Shown one piece after another: positions 29,101 to 38,428 of a stretch of 64,000 nucleotides of DNA. Position numbers and translations under genes: made by a program. Numbering within the stretch: position 1 is the stretch's first letter; each line of letters opens with the position of its first letter. The notes beneath the pieces are model-generated. The model saw only the letters and a list, made by a program, of their open reading frames with translations, searched no databases and was not told the DNA's origin. Location: positions 42,904 to 106,903 of the forward strand of contig NZ_JAECZC010000029.1 of the NCBI RefSeq assembly GCF_016056305.1, written 5' to 3'. The stretch comes from Amazonocrinis nigriterrae CENA67 (GTDB taxonomy: Bacteria > Cyanobacteriota > Cyanobacteriia > Cyanobacteriales > Nostocaceae).

Positions 29101-32100
29101 CCGCAAAGGCGTACCTTTCTCGTCACGCTCAAATATCTGACCACGGGACTGAATCCATTTCCACTCACCAGAGGAACAACGCATCCGAAATTCAACTTCA
29201 TAAACCGGAGTAGCGCCTTGGATATGGGCGTTTAAGGCTGAGTTGACTGTGGCCTGGTCTTCTGGATGTATCAGTTCTGCCATGGTTAACTCATTATCTG
29301 GAATTTCGTCGTCTTTGTATCCCAGCATCTTTTTCCACCGCCAGTCACGATAGATTTTGCCGCTGCTGATATTCCAATCCCACAACCCTAAATCGCTAGC
29401 TTCTAGAGCAAGGTGCAAACGTTCTTCGCTGAGTCTGTGGGCGGCTTCTACATGTTTGCGTTCAATTAGCCCGCCTAACTGAGCAGCAACCGCACGTACT
29501 AACAACAACAAACGCTTATCTACTGGTAGTAATCTGCGTTTAAAAAATACTAAAACTGCCAAGACTTCCTTGCCAGCCAGAATTGGCACACCAAAACCAG
29601 CTTTTAATCCCACTTTAGCCGCCTGTGGCGATCGCCAAAAAATTGGCTCTGTGACTTGTGAAACATTTTCTATCCATTCTGGCTCTCGATTATACCAGAC
29701 TCGTCCTGGCAGTCCTGCGCCTAGAGGAAATTTCACACTTTGGCTTTGGCGACCGAATTCTTCTAAGTCGCTTGACTCTGCGTACCACACCAAGCTATGT
29801 TCTAAGGTCGAGTTATCATCTGTTGGTATCCATGCTTCGCCAAAATCCCAGTTGATGGTGTTACAAATTAAGCGAAGAACCAGTTTTAAGGCACTTTTGA
29901 CATCAACGGCGCGAGTGATGGCTTGAGATGTTAACAGTAATAAACGGCTTTCATTTTCTGCCAGCTTGCGTTCAGTGATATCTTTAGCTGTGCCCAGGAT
30001 GTACTGTTGCCCGTCAATCTCGATCAATTCTGCACTGAACAGCGTTGTCTTTACTTCACCATTGGCAGTGCGAAAATCAACTTCATGGTTGCGAATGGCT
30101 TTTCTCTGTTGGAGAATCTGAGTCAGGAAGGTACATTCTTGTGGATTCACCCAAATATTTAATTCTTTGTTGGTGCGACCGATGACTTGAGAAGGAGAAT
30201 AACCAAAAAGCCTACAAAAACTGTCGTTAACTTCGGTATAGCGAGTTTCTGGGAAGGTAGATAGGGCGATGGGGTCAGGCGATGCTCTAAAGGCTGATGT
30301 TAACTTTTTTTCAGATGCCCGATGAGCGGCTTCTGCACGTTGGCGTTTCTGTGCTTCTAGGGCTAATGATACTAAATTCCCTAAAGAACGAGCGAAATTT
30401 TGGTCTTCCAGTGTCCAAGAATGAATAACTCCCACTGCCTCCAAACATAAAACTCCTACGGTGTTTCCCGCAAACCTGATCGGTGTATTGAGTGTAGAAG
30501 TGATGTTGAATGGAAACAAGTAAAACTCGGCTAATTCTTGGGTTCTGGGGTCGGTGTGGGCATCATCTGCAACAATTTGTTGGTTTTGTTGCATAGCTTG
30601 AAAATAAGCTGGATAGTCTGCTACTGATAAAGTCAATTCGGCGCTGTGTTGATTGCGACTCTGTTCAAATAAGTCAAAACACTGCATATAGCTAGCTGTG
30701 TCGTTATATAGCCAAATACTGACTCGTTCAACTGCTATATTTTTAGCGCCTGCTTCTGTTATTTCACTGAAAGCTGCTTTTAAATCACCTTGGTATAGTA
30801 GCTGATTTTTTGCTAGTTCTGTTAATACTAGGTTATGGTTGCGGAGCTTAATAGTTTTTTCTTGCAGGGCTTGTTGCACCCGTTTGTATTCTGTGATGTT
30901 ACTAGCTGTGCCTGTTGCCCCTATAACCAAGCCTTGTTCATTTTTGAAGGCGATCGCATTTACCATCAGATAATAGCAGTCACCATTTTTAGCTATGCAG
31001 GTAATCTCATGCTGGAAAATCGGTTCGCCATTGAGAAGATGTGCAAATATTTGTTGATTGTCAGCAATCTGATCAATTGAGATAAAATCAACCCAAGAAC
31101 ACCCGATAATTTCTTCAGGTTCATAGCCATAAACTCTTTTGACGGCAGGGTTCACAAAGGTAATTTGCCCAGATATATCTAGCGACCAAATGATATCTTG
31201 GGATGCCTCAACTAACTGGCGATATTTGCTTTCACTGGCTTTTAATGCAGCTTCTACTAACAGGCGATCGGGGTTTTGTTCTTGTAGTAGTTGCAGATTT
31301 GGGCTGTCTAATTTGTCATACGCTTGTTTTTCTTGCTTTAGCAGATCAAGTTCATTGCAAGCGGCAGCAAACTCCATGCCGTTGTGGGTGGTCGAGGTTG
31401 CTTTCCACGGCGTTTGGGACAGCCAGTGCGTTGCCAAGGTTCCTTTGGTTGTAGACGCGCTTTGCGCGGCTGACCGCAGGGTAGCAAGTGGCGTGCAACT
31501 GGCATCATTGGTAACTTCTGTATCTTCTGTTTGTTGGCGTAGACGCGAAGTCAATTTCTGCCAGATATCGCTCATATTGATCAGGGTAGTGACAACAAAA
31601 GTCTTCCCGTCATTTTGGTGACAAACTCCCTGTGTCATCTCTACATTTAACTGAAAACCATCTTGGCGTGTAATCCATAATTCCTGACTTTCACTGTCAT
31701 AACCATTATTAATAAAATCTTGATATTGCTGAATTAACTTGGCTTTTTCTACAACTGTTAAGTTGGAATAATGCAGCGTAAATTTTTGACCAATGAGTTC
31801 TTCACGAGTCAAACCATACATCTGACAGTATGCTGGATTGACTTCTACGAAATATCCTTTGTTATCAGTCAAGCAAATTCCTATTTTTGTTGTATTAATA
31901 ATCGATTCTACTTGCTGATATCGTTGTTTTAATTCAGCGGTCAACTGTTGATATTGTTTGATATCCCCAAGTAGTTGCTTATTTTGCTTTTTTAACTTAT
32001 TGATTTTTTTTTGTAACTTTTGAATAGTGAGTTTATTTTTTACCCTGACTACAACTTCTTCACGACACAATGGTTTAGTAATATAGTCTACAGCACCGAA

Positions 32101-32403
32101 TTGAGAAAAATTAATTTTATTATGTATTTGATTGATAGCACCGATAAAAATTATAGGAATATCCTGATTTGGGTGATGATCTGTCAAATATTGTTCAACT
32201 TCATATTGAGCCATCTCAGGCATAATCGTGTCAACTAAAATTAAATCAGGCAGCATTTTGAATACTGCATTGATTGCCACTTGCCCAGAAATAAATCCTT
32301 CTACTTGATAACCTTCTTCTTGGAGAATCTCAGATAAAAATTTTAAATCTTTTAAACTATTAACTACTAAATTTATTTTGATTTTTTGTGCAACCGTTCT
32401 CAT
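26131..32403 (-). CDS. Giant hybrid sensor histidine kinase, REC-(PAS/GAF)n-HisKA-HATPase-REC
   Basis: 2090-residue multi-sensor kinase with no membrane helix, so cytosolic. Approximate order: REC (8-125, VDTIMPE), coiled coil, PAS (165-285), PAS (395-510), GAF (525-690), PAS (700-815), GAF (820-985), PAS (1000-1125), PAS (1125-1250), PAS (1255-1375), phytochrome-like GAF (1385-1580), HisKA (H box NMSHELRTPLNAILGF), HATPase (LLNLLGNAIKF, DTGPGIS, GTGLGLAI) and REC (MDMRMPVMDG, INKPFRE). The signal and output are unknown. Odd: three stretches encoded by intergenic-type repeats lie in frame, at about 31380-31510 (between PAS domains), 27125-27220 (in HATPase before the G1 box) and 26565-26650 (inside the last REC). 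The last two interrupt conserved folds at loop positions. Monocistronic. Confidence 0.93.
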   Translation of the reverse strand: MRTVAQKIKINLVVNSLKDLKFLSEILQEEGYQVEGFISGQVAINAVFKMLPDLILVDTIMPEMAQYEVEQYLTDHHPNQDIPIIFIGAINQIHNKINFSQFGAVDYITKPLCREEVVVRVKNKLTIQKLQKKINKLKKQNKQLLGDIKQYQQLTAELKQRYQQVESIINTTKIGICLTDNKGYFVEVNPAYCQMYGLTREELIGQKFTLHYSNLTVVEKAKLIQQYQDFINNGYDSESQELWITRQDGFQLNVEMTQGVCHQNDGKTFVVTTLINMSDIWQKLTSRLRQQTEDTEVTNDASCTPLATLRSAAQSASTTKGTLATHWLSQTPWKATSTTHNGMEFAAACNELDLLKQEKQAYDKLDSPNLQLLQEQNPDRLLVEAALKASESKYRQLVEASQDIIWSLDISGQITFVNPAVKRVYGYEPEEIIGCSWVDFISIDQIADNQQIFAHLLNGEPIFQHEITCIAKNGDCYYLMVNAIAFKNEQGLVIGATGTASNITEYKRVQQALQEKTIKLRNHNLVLTELAKNQLLYQGDLKAAFSEITEAGAKNIAVERVSIWLYNDTASYMQCFDLFEQSRNQHSAELTLSVADYPAYFQAMQQNQQIVADDAHTDPRTQELAEFYLFPFNITSTLNTPIRFAGNTVGVLCLEAVGVIHSWTLEDQNFARSLGNLVSLALEAQKRQRAEAAHRASEKKLTSAFRASPDPIALSTFPETRYTEVNDSFCRLFGYSPSQVIGRTNKELNIWVNPQECTFLTQILQQRKAIRNHEVDFRTANGEVKTTLFSAELIEIDGQQYILGTAKDITERKLAENESRLLLLTSQAITRAVDVKSALKLVLRLICNTINWDFGEAWIPTDDNSTLEHSLVWYAESSDLEEFGRQSQSVKFPLGAGLPGRVWYNREPEWIENVSQVTEPIFWRSPQAAKVGLKAGFGVPILAGKEVLAVLVFFKRRLLPVDKRLLLLVRAVAAQLGGLIERKHVEAAHRLSEERLHLALEASDLGLWDWNISSGKIYRDWRWKKMLGYKDDEIPDNELTMAELIHPEDQATVNSALNAHIQGATPVYEVEFRMRCSSGEWKWIQSRGQIFERDEKGTPLRMTGTHKDITERKTLERELALRQARLNAFFSSAPVGLHIVDNQLRFVQINELLADIHGKSQQDHIGKTLREIVPKMASLVTPFYQQVLLTGQPILNLELSIPSPKQLHNIRHFLTSYFPIPGEDDRPSGVGTVMVEISDRKLAELALQESQRRYQTLAEASPVCIFHADVEGNALYLNQRWSEITGLSYRDSLGKGWTRAIHPDDRDRVISLWQKAVASRTVPTQSEHRYLRPDGKVVWVIAQALPDIDENGEIQSYIGTITDITERKIAEEALRESAERERAIAQVIQRMRQTLDLETIFAATTQELRQVLNCDRVVVYRFNLHWDGEFVSESVAEGWISMIEEHKNHPHLMENAFKGDRCLVNILNNGDEQEQNTNNIQTIQGTSCRCVPDIYKVGFDSRYINLLERFQAKAYIIVPILCGDQLWGLLATYQNSVPRQWKTGETNIVVQIGNQLGVALQQAQLLAQTQRQSQALQEAVIAADAANRAKSEFLANMSHELRTPLNAILGFTQVMSHDKSLSREHQQNLTIINRAGEHLLNLINDILEMSKIEAGRTTLNVISFDLIHLLQSLQEMLHFRAASKKLELIFEYSPDIPQYVQIDESRLRQVLLNLLGNAIKFTISGSVTLRVSVVSSQWSVVSNNKQLPTHNGQLTLHFEVQDTGPGISPQEIDLLFEAFGQTESGRKSQHGTGLGLAISRKYVQLMGGDITVSSKLGVGSTFSFDIQIGVARASEIQIHQTQRQVIGLAPEQKEYRILVVDDVTDNRIVLVKLLEIIGFAVREAGNGQQAIAQCLEWQPHLIFMDMRMPVMDGYEATRKIKARQMERWKDGEETLPHPPHFSYLAHSCVIDAYPIIIALTANAFEEQREAMMKAGCDDLINKPFREEEILEKISKYLGVKYIYQEESNQILDARQQTQEQILTSEDLLPLLSQMSDEWLAQVYNAAAQCSDDLIFQLIEQIPSENTLLKKYLTDLANNFQFDKIMELMSI

Positions 32404-32788
32404 AACTGATAGAAATTTTTATAAAAAGATAGATCTTTACTAAAAAATAACACAATTAATAACCATAAAATCTGAAAATATCAGTTCCTCATGGCGAGCC
32501 ACTGCGGTGAGGTAGCCTCAGTCTTACACGCCACTTGACGCCACTTGCTACACTTGGGGAGCAAGTGGCGTGGAAACCACTTTTGTCACATTGCCGACGC
32601 TCCTACGTCGCTAACACCACGGCGCTGACTCCTGGTTACAGTCATCAGTCAACACGATTATATCTGCTAACTAAATAGAGGTATAAATGAACGTGATTTA
32701 TACCGGAAATCTACCTTCAGGTAATTTAACCAAAAAAGCTACTGCAACTAAACTGACAAAGCAATCTTGATTATTTTAAAATAATTTT
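32404..32788. other. Spacer with modular repeats
   Basis: 385 bases between divergent kinase and antiporter genes, so it must hold both promoters. 32490-32640 is a GC-richer patchwork of short repeats (GCCACTTG, GGCGAGCCACTGCGG, AGCAAGTGGCGTG). The last of these also occurs inside the kinase gene at 31483-31495. No gene is seen. Confidence 0.65.
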
Positions 32789-34090
32789 ATGGTAGACGTA
32801 TATATCCTTGACTTGTTTGTGATAGGACTACTCCTACTAGTCGTCACATTAGGCTCAGGCTGGATTACTCGCTTACCTCTTTCTTTTGCTTTAATCTACC
32901 TTGTGGCTGGCATTTTACTAGGCCCATATGGAATAGGACTCATTCAATTACGCCGCGATCAAGTATTCAATGCTGAATTATTAGAGAGACTCACAGAATT
33001 TGTGGTAATAATTTCAGTGTTTAGCTGCGGATTAAAAATTATTCTTCCACTTAGGTTAGGGTTTTGGCAGATTACAGCGCGGTTAATTGCATTGTTAATG
33101 CCAATTTCAATTTTTGCTCTAGCTGTTATAGGTAAACTTTTTTTAGGTATGAATTGGGGAGAGGCTATTTTATTAGGAGCAATCCTTGCACCCACTGATC
33201 CGGTATTAGCCTCAGAAGTACAACTGACAGATACTAAAGACAGAGACGAATTACGCTTTGGTTTAACTTCTGAAGGCGGGTTAAATGATGCTTTAGCTTT
33301 TCCCTTCGTTTATTTTGGTCTTTATGCGTTAAAAGATGATCAATGGAGTCACTGGTTCAAAGATTGGATTAGAGTTGATTTAATTTGGGCGATCGCAGCT
33401 GGTATTGTAATGGGATTTCTTGTTGCAAAAGCAGTAGTTTGGATTGACCAAAAAATCCAAAAACGCCGTTCTGTTGATGAATTAATGGAGGACTTTGTTG
33501 CCATCGGTACAATTTTACTAACTTATTCTTTAACAGAATTTGTCAATGGCTATGGATTTCTAGCAGTATTTATTGCTGGGTTAGTAGTTCAACGCAGTTA
33601 CAAAAATCCAGAAAAGCCACTAGCACAATTAGAATTTGTTGAGCGACTTGAAAAGCTTTTGGAAGTTGGGACAATTTTGCTATTGGGGTCGATATTATTA
33701 GCAAAGCCGATGCTGATCTATGCTACTCAGTCTTTGTTAGTAATAATTTTGTTAGTTTTAGTCATCCGACCTGTGGGAGTGTGGATTAGCACCATCGGTC
33801 AACATTCTGAGAATACCCACTACCGAAGGCTAGATCCACGAACTCGCTGGTTATTGGGATGGTTTGGTATTCGTGGTGTTGGTTCTTTATATTATCTTGC
33901 CTATGCCCTTGGTAAAGGATTAGAAGGCGAAACTGCTGAAAAAATTGCTTGGATAACTTACACCACGATTGTAGTTTCTGTGATTGTGCATGGAATTAGT
34001 GCCACTCCATTAATGGATTGGTATGAACACAAGATTAGCAACCAAAGAAAAACTACTCCTCGCGCCACAATTGATGAACCAGGGGAGTAG
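32789..34090 (+). CDS. CPA1-type cation/proton antiporter (NhaP-like)
   Basis: Monovalent cation:proton antiporter with about 12 hydrophobic helices in 433 residues. Ion-site motif LGAILAPTDPVLASEVQ and the following LTSEGGLNDALAFPFVYF are those of NhaP/CPA1 exchangers (TDP and ND motifs). The C-terminal half includes the R-rich WLLGWFGIRGVGSLYYL segment. It would exchange Na+ or K+ for H+ in pH and salt homeostasis; ion preference is not readable. The cytosolic tail is short. It is convergent with the saccharopine-dehydrogenase-like gene, with tandem repeats between. Confidence 0.9.
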   Translation: MVDVYILDLFVIGLLLLVVTLGSGWITRLPLSFALIYLVAGILLGPYGIGLIQLRRDQVFNAELLERLTEFVVIISVFSCGLKIILPLRLGFWQITARLIALLMPISIFALAVIGKLFLGMNWGEAILLGAILAPTDPVLASEVQLTDTKDRDELRFGLTSEGGLNDALAFPFVYFGLYALKDDQWSHWFKDWIRVDLIWAIAAGIVMGFLVAKAVVWIDQKIQKRRSVDELMEDFVAIGTILLTYSLTEFVNGYGFLAVFIAGLVVQRSYKNPEKPLAQLEFVERLEKLLEVGTILLLGSILLAKPMLIYATQSLLVIILLVLVIRPVGVWISTIGQHSENTHYRRLDPRTRWLLGWFGIRGVGSLYYLAYALGKGLEGETAEKIAWITYTTIVVSVIVHGISATPLMDWYEHKISNQRKTTPRATIDEPGE

Positions 34091-34175
34091 GGTAGATGGG
34101 GAGCAGGGGAGATAGGGAGATGGGGAGACAAGGAAAATAAGCAATGACAACTGACAAATGACAACTGACAACTAA
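34091..34175. repeat. Short tandem repeats between convergent genes
   Basis: GGGGAGCAGGGGAGAT-type units followed by AACTGACAAATGACAACTGAC units fill the gap between two convergent genes. The same two families occur in frame within the giant kinase and the zinc ATPase. Confidence 0.85.
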
Positions 34176-35339
34176 CTACAACCAATTGTGCTGAATTTTA
34201 ATCCCTCGACTTTGCATAGACTCCATAAATAAATCTGTTGGTAATGCTTCTTCTACAGGAGTAACTCCTGGATGTTTGAGTTTTCCTTCTAGCAACAATT
34301 GGGCAATACTACCAGTACCATAACCAGAAATCACTGCTGTATTTTCATGTACTAAATTGGAACAAAAAACGGCTGTTTCACCATTTTTTCTGCCTGTAAT
34401 TTCTGAACGAACTGCAACTCCAATCCCAGTGAACCGATTAGTCACATCTGTCATAAAATGACTTACATAAGACAAAAATTCTATGGTGCTGCGCTTTTGC
34501 ATTAACCATTTGGGAAATACATGAGCAGTTATCCAAGTCATGTGATTATAAAAATCGGGAACTGAACCAAATTTAGTAATTACAGTTTTCACCGATGGAA
34601 AGGCATGAGGTAAGGTGAAGGTTTCTGGCATATCAAACCAGTAAACTCCACTCCGTCCATAGGGTGGTGGAAACTCAATAACTTCTCTTTCACTGTAAGG
34701 CTTGACTACTTGCCATTCTCCATCTATCCAAGCTTTAAACTGATGCTGCAACCCCAAAAAAGTTGTCCGCATGACTGTAACACCAGCACCACCAGAACCA
34801 GATACTAAATAACTTAAATGTATCTTTTCTGGTTTATCGAATTGCTCAACACCCTGACGTACCATACTATTAGAAATGCCGGGAAAAATACCAGTGTTAA
34901 TAATTGCTGTGACGCCAGCGGCAGCAGCTTGTTCATGATAATTTAGAGCTTTGCTGGTATAAGAACGATGGTCGCTGACATCTACATAGTTAACGCCTTG
35001 TTCAATGCAGATTTTGAGAACATTGGCATCTCGATAATGAAAGGGGCCAGCACAATGGATGACTACATCGGAGTTAGCGATCGCCTCTCGTAGTTTATCA
35101 ACTTCTGCCAAGTCTAATACTAAAAACTCTACTCGTTCACCCAAAGGCAGGCTAACACCTTTGACAGTCTCCGGGGAACGCCCAGTGATTGTTATTTTTG
35201 CTTGTGTGTGGGTGGCTAGATCTAAAGCAACACTGCTACCAATCCGTCCCCGTCCTCCAAGAATTAAAACGCGGTCTGTCATTACTCCAGCATGGGCAAC
35301 ATTATTTTTATTTGACCAGTTTTGTGTACTGTTTGTCAT
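34176..35339 (-). CDS. Saccharopine dehydrogenase-like NAD(P)-binding protein
   Basis: Rossmann-fold oxidoreductase-like protein of 387 residues. The nucleotide motif RVLILGGRGRIGSSVALDLA is followed by VVIHCAGPFHYRD and GVNYVDVSDHRSY, typical of the saccharopine dehydrogenase/trans-acting enoyl reductase group. The reaction is not defined for this subgroup in cyanobacteria. Start: ATG at 35339 gives a 19-residue polar leader; ATG at 35282, just before the Rossmann strand and preceded by GGAG, is a plausible alternative. Monocistronic. Confidence 0.82.
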   Translation of the reverse strand: MTNSTQNWSNKNNVAHAGVMTDRVLILGGRGRIGSSVALDLATHTQAKITITGRSPETVKGVSLPLGERVEFLVLDLAEVDKLREAIANSDVVIHCAGPFHYRDANVLKICIEQGVNYVDVSDHRSYTSKALNYHEQAAAAGVTAIINTGIFPGISNSMVRQGVEQFDKPEKIHLSYLVSGSGGAGVTVMRTTFLGLQHQFKAWIDGEWQVVKPYSEREVIEFPPPYGRSGVYWFDMPETFTLPHAFPSVKTVITKFGSVPDFYNHMTWITAHVFPKWLMQKRSTIEFLSYVSHFMTDVTNRFTGIGVAVRSEITGRKNGETAVFCSNLVHENTAVISGYGTGSIAQLLLEGKLKHPGVTPVEEALPTDLFMESMQSRGIKIQHNWL

Positions 35340-35602
35340 CAGTTACAAGTATGACTTGCCTATTAATTAAGGAGGATTTTGGAATGGGTAATGGGGAATG
35401 GGTAATGGGGAATGGGGAAAGAGGATTTTGATTATTTTGTTGTGTGTGAAGTATATTAGCGCTTGTCTTCTTCCCTAGGTGGTAAATATCTAGACTTGGC
35501 AAGCGATCACAAATCTCAAATCATGAAAAACCGTTAGATTCAAGAAATTTTGGGAATAATCCTCATAGTGTTTGGCAGTTTTGCTTGGGTTTGGCTCACA
35601 CT

Positions 35603-36817
35603 ATGAGAGTGTCATTTTTCAACAAAAGACAAGTTTTCTACTGTATATCTATTATATTTAGCTGTATTTTATACTTTAGTTTAGTCATAATTACAGTCCT
35701 ACGAGTAGATGCAGAAACCGTAGGATCAATAGATAGTCTACGGCAGCAGCAGCAACAAATTAATCAAGAGCGCGTGAATATGGTTCAGGAGCGCGATCGC
35801 TTGACTAATTTACAACTAGAGGCGCAAAAACATTTAACTGGTATTAACCAAAATTTACAAACTACAAACAGCTACATTCAAGATAGCGAGCTGCGGTTAC
35901 AACTGGCTACCCAACGTCTCCAACAGTTAGAAACTGATTTAGCTGCGGCTGAACGTTTGTATGAAGAACGTCAAATTGCAACAGTAGCGCGATTGCGTTA
36001 TCTTCAGCGATCGCCAACGCGTCAGGGATGGGCTGTTTTGCTGCAAAGCCAAAGTATCACTGACTTTATTAGCCGCCGTCATCAATTAAAGCTAGTGTTT
36101 GAGGCTGACCAGCAAATTTTGGCAAAACTCAACCAACAAGCAAACCAGATTAATAAACAAAAAACTGATGTAGAACAGCAAAAAAATCAAATTGCCTTGA
36201 TTCGTCAACAATTATTAGCCCAAAAAGCTGATTATCAAGCCCAAGCGCAATCACAGACAGAAATGATTCAACGTTTAAATAGCGATCGCCTCGCCTTGGA
36301 AGCAGCAGAAAACCAGCTAGACCAAGATTCTAAAAATCTCGAAGCCTTAATTCAGCAGAAAATTGCAGAAGCCAGAGCTAGAGTTGAAGCCCAAGCCAAG
36401 ACAAACAGCCGTACAAGCATTATCATTCAAGGAACTGGGGTGTTTGCCTATCCTAGTGATGCTCCTACTAGCAGTCCTTTTGGTTGGCGGATGCATCCAA
36501 TTCTAGGTTATCGTCGCTTTCACGCTGGTCTAGATTTTGCTGCTAGCTATGGTAGTACAATTCGGGCAGCCGATTCGGGTACAGTGATTTTTGCAGGCTG
36601 GTACGGTGGTTATGGCAGAGCTGTAATTATTGACCACGGCAAAGGTATCACCACACTGTACGGTCATACCAGCCAACTGTTTGTATCCGAAGGGCAAACA
36701 GTACAGCGAGGACAAGCGATCGCTGCTGTTGGTTCCACAGGTTTATCCACCGGGCCTCACCTGCATTTTGAAGTACGTCGTAATGGTTCACCCGTAAACC
36801 CTGCCAATTATCTTTAA
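35603..36817 (+). CDS. M23 peptidase with coiled coil (EnvC/NlpD-like)
   Basis: Envelope protein: signal-anchor (about 10-38), long coiled coil (about 45-245, Gln-rich) and C-terminal LytM/M23 domain (about 280-404). Zinc ligands are visible: HAGLDFAASYGS (H and D), then GPHLHFEVR (HxH), with ASP-rich SSPFGWRMHPILG before. Because all ligands are present it could be an active DD-endopeptidase as well as an EnvC-like amidase activator for cell separation. ATG at 35603 is preferred over the TTG at 35585. Promoter region precedes; the tRNA-Arg gene follows 144 bases on. Confidence 0.9.
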   Translation: MRVSFFNKRQVFYCISIIFSCILYFSLVIITVLRVDAETVGSIDSLRQQQQQINQERVNMVQERDRLTNLQLEAQKHLTGINQNLQTTNSYIQDSELRLQLATQRLQQLETDLAAAERLYEERQIATVARLRYLQRSPTRQGWAVLLQSQSITDFISRRHQLKLVFEADQQILAKLNQQANQINKQKTDVEQQKNQIALIRQQLLAQKADYQAQAQSQTEMIQRLNSDRLALEAAENQLDQDSKNLEALIQQKIAEARARVEAQAKTNSRTSIIIQGTGVFAYPSDAPTSSPFGWRMHPILGYRRFHAGLDFAASYGSTIRAADSGTVIFAGWYGGYGRAVIIDHGKGITTLYGHTSQLFVSEGQTVQRGQAIAAVGSTGLSTGPHLHFEVRRNGSPVNPANYL

Positions 36818-36830
36818 TATCAAGTTGCGA

Positions 36831-36932
36831 AGAGAAGGGAAGTAGGAAAGATGAGGAGGATGAGGGGGATGAGGGGGAAAAGGATTTGTTTGCCCCATGC
36901 CCAATGCCCCATGCCCCATTCCCCAATTACAA
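36831..36932. repeat. Short tandem repeats before the tRNA
   Basis: GGATGAGGGGGATGAGGGGG and CCCATGCCCAATGCC-type units between the M23 gene and the tRNA-Arg gene. Nothing else is seen here. Confidence 0.8.
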
Positions 36933-36961
36933 TCAAAGTGTGATATAATAGGAGAGATTAA

Positions 36962-37034
36962 GGGCGCGTGGCTCAGTGGATAGAGCAACAGATTCCGGTT
37001 CTGTGGGTCGGGGGTTCAAATCCCTCCGCGCTCG
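36962..37034 (+). tRNA. tRNA-Arg (anticodon CCG)
   Basis: 73 bases fold into a full cloverleaf: acceptor 36962-36968 with 37027-37033 (seven pairs, one G-U), D stem GCTC/GAGC, anticodon stem ACAGA/TCTGT with loop TTCCGGT, T stem GGGGG/CCCTC with loop TTCAAAT, and discriminator G. CCA is not encoded. Its last 46 bases, from the anticodon stem on, are part of the 48-bp repeat that bounds the integrated element, so the 3' part of the present gene was probably supplied by that element. Confidence 0.95.
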
Positions 37035-37036
37035 TT
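36989..37036. other. Attachment site, left (attL)
   Basis: 48 bases identical to 46063-46110. It begins in the anticodon stem of tRNA-Arg and ends two bases after the tRNA. Identity breaks cleanly on both sides (ACAG versus CCAG; GTTACAT versus GTTGTAT). A recombinase gene lies next to the other copy. Confidence 0.93.
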
Positions 37037-37647
37037 ACATTTATTATAAGACTAACCACAAAAACTAGAGGTCATTTTCTCTCAGTTTTCTCTCGCTCAC
37101 CTAATCTTACCCTGAAAACCACTACTAGGGGGAACTGGTTGATTGAGATAAAGTTATTGGATTTAATAGTTACATCAAATATTGTTATTAATTCAAGCTA
37201 AACCTATCTGATAAACTTATCAAGCGTTAGAAGATAACCATATTAGCTAACTACTCGCGCTATATTAGCCTGTAATGCCTCTGTTTTGAGTTTCAGGTAT
37301 CAAAACTACATTAGCTTTACAAGAACAGTTACAGAGCCTTACAGAGGCAAGTAATGATATTTGACAAATAATCACGTCAAAAGACGCTTAATTAGGTACA
37401 GAAGCACCTAGATAGAAAACAATCTCTATATCTTAAGTAATTATCTATATAAATTGAGTGTTTAGTTTCTTTTCATTGTGGCAGTATTAGCCAGTGTCAT
37501 TTACCAGTTTTTCTATCTGCAATACTAATTCTAGTTTTTCAATTTGAGTGTTTAAGTTTGATTATTAAGTGTATTTACTAAGTGTATTTAGTATATAAAT
37601 TGATATACTTTTTATCTAACATGATTAATTAATAGTAGAGAATAGTT
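37037..37647. other. AT-rich spacer inside the element
   Basis: 611 bases after the left attachment site. Strongly AT-rich, with degenerate repeats (AAGTGTATTTA at about 37566-37590). No open frame with protein character. It may carry the promoter for the lipoprotein gene. I see nothing more specific. Confidence 0.6.
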
Positions 37648-38082
37648 GTGAAAAAACACTTAAAAATATTGTCATCTGTTGCGTTATTAATATTTAGTAT
37701 TAATGCTTGTTCAACTGCTAAAAGTGAAAATGAAAATGTTAAAAACAATAGTCATGATGATGAATTTGAATATGAATTAAATTATATGTTAGAAGACGAT
37801 AGTGCAACAAAAGTAGCATATCAACAACTTTTTGGTAGAGAAAAATCAATATCTGAAGCTAAAGAATATTGTAATAAACTTGATAAAGGTGCGAGTAAAC
37901 TTAATTTAATAAACAACAAATACGATGAATTAACTAATAAAATAGATGAAGATAAAATTACAGAAAGGGAGCGTGATACAATCTTAAAAATCTATTTTAC
38001 TATATACCGAACTTCACAAAATATCTATTGTCCTCAGCATAGAGATAAAGAACAAATTCCATTAAATGAACGCCTCAAATAA
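37648..38082 (+). CDS. Putative lipoprotein of the element
   Basis: GTG-started 144-residue protein. A lipoprotein signal peptide is clear: basic KKHLK, hydrophobic ILSSVALLIFSINAC, with Cys at about residue 21 in a lipobox-like INAC. The mature part is highly charged and helical (DDEFEYELNYMLEDD, then DEDKITERERDTILKIYF), with two more cysteines. Function unknown. Codon use is very AT-rich, like the rest of the element. An exclusion or surface role is possible for a plasmid lipoprotein, but that is a guess. Confidence 0.65.
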   Translation: MKKHLKILSSVALLIFSINACSTAKSENENVKNNSHDDEFEYELNYMLEDDSATKVAYQQLFGREKSISEAKEYCNKLDKGASKLNLINNKYDELTNKIDEDKITERERDTILKIYFTIYRTSQNIYCPQHRDKEQIPLNERLK

Positions 38083-38428
38083 CTTCAAATATTTATTTGA
38101 TAATTTAAAAAAAAATATAAAACTTTATTAAAAATACAAATTAATAGCTATGTTTAACGATAGTTATTTCAATATTTTGTTGACTTTATTAATGTCATAT
38201 TAATCTAAATATCATAATGACACTATGGTAAACAGGGCGCATTGTGAGAGTAATAATTGCAGTATTAACTATAAACACACTGCAATCCATCATATATCAA
38301 TTTATTTAATTAACTAAGTCTACTAATGTACATTAATCGTCAGTAAATAGCATTAGTATCTATAATAAATTCATAAATAAAAGTTAAAAAAACAATGGTG
38401 TTGCTTCGCTACTAAATTATTAATCATA
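38083..38428. other. AT-rich spacer between convergent element genes
   Basis: 346 bases between the lipoprotein gene and the end of the CoiA-like gene. It is AT-rich with no open frame of note. Poly-A/T patches at about 38105-38135 could act in termination, but no strong hairpin is visible. Confidence 0.55.

Noticed and set aside
31139-31621. Antisense frame in the giant kinase (160 codons)
   Set aside because: Arises from the GC-richer repeat insertion and the opposite coding strand; no features of a real gene.
36968-37201. Plus-strand protein covering the tRNA
   Set aside because: The frame runs through the tRNA-Arg gene and has no protein character afterwards.
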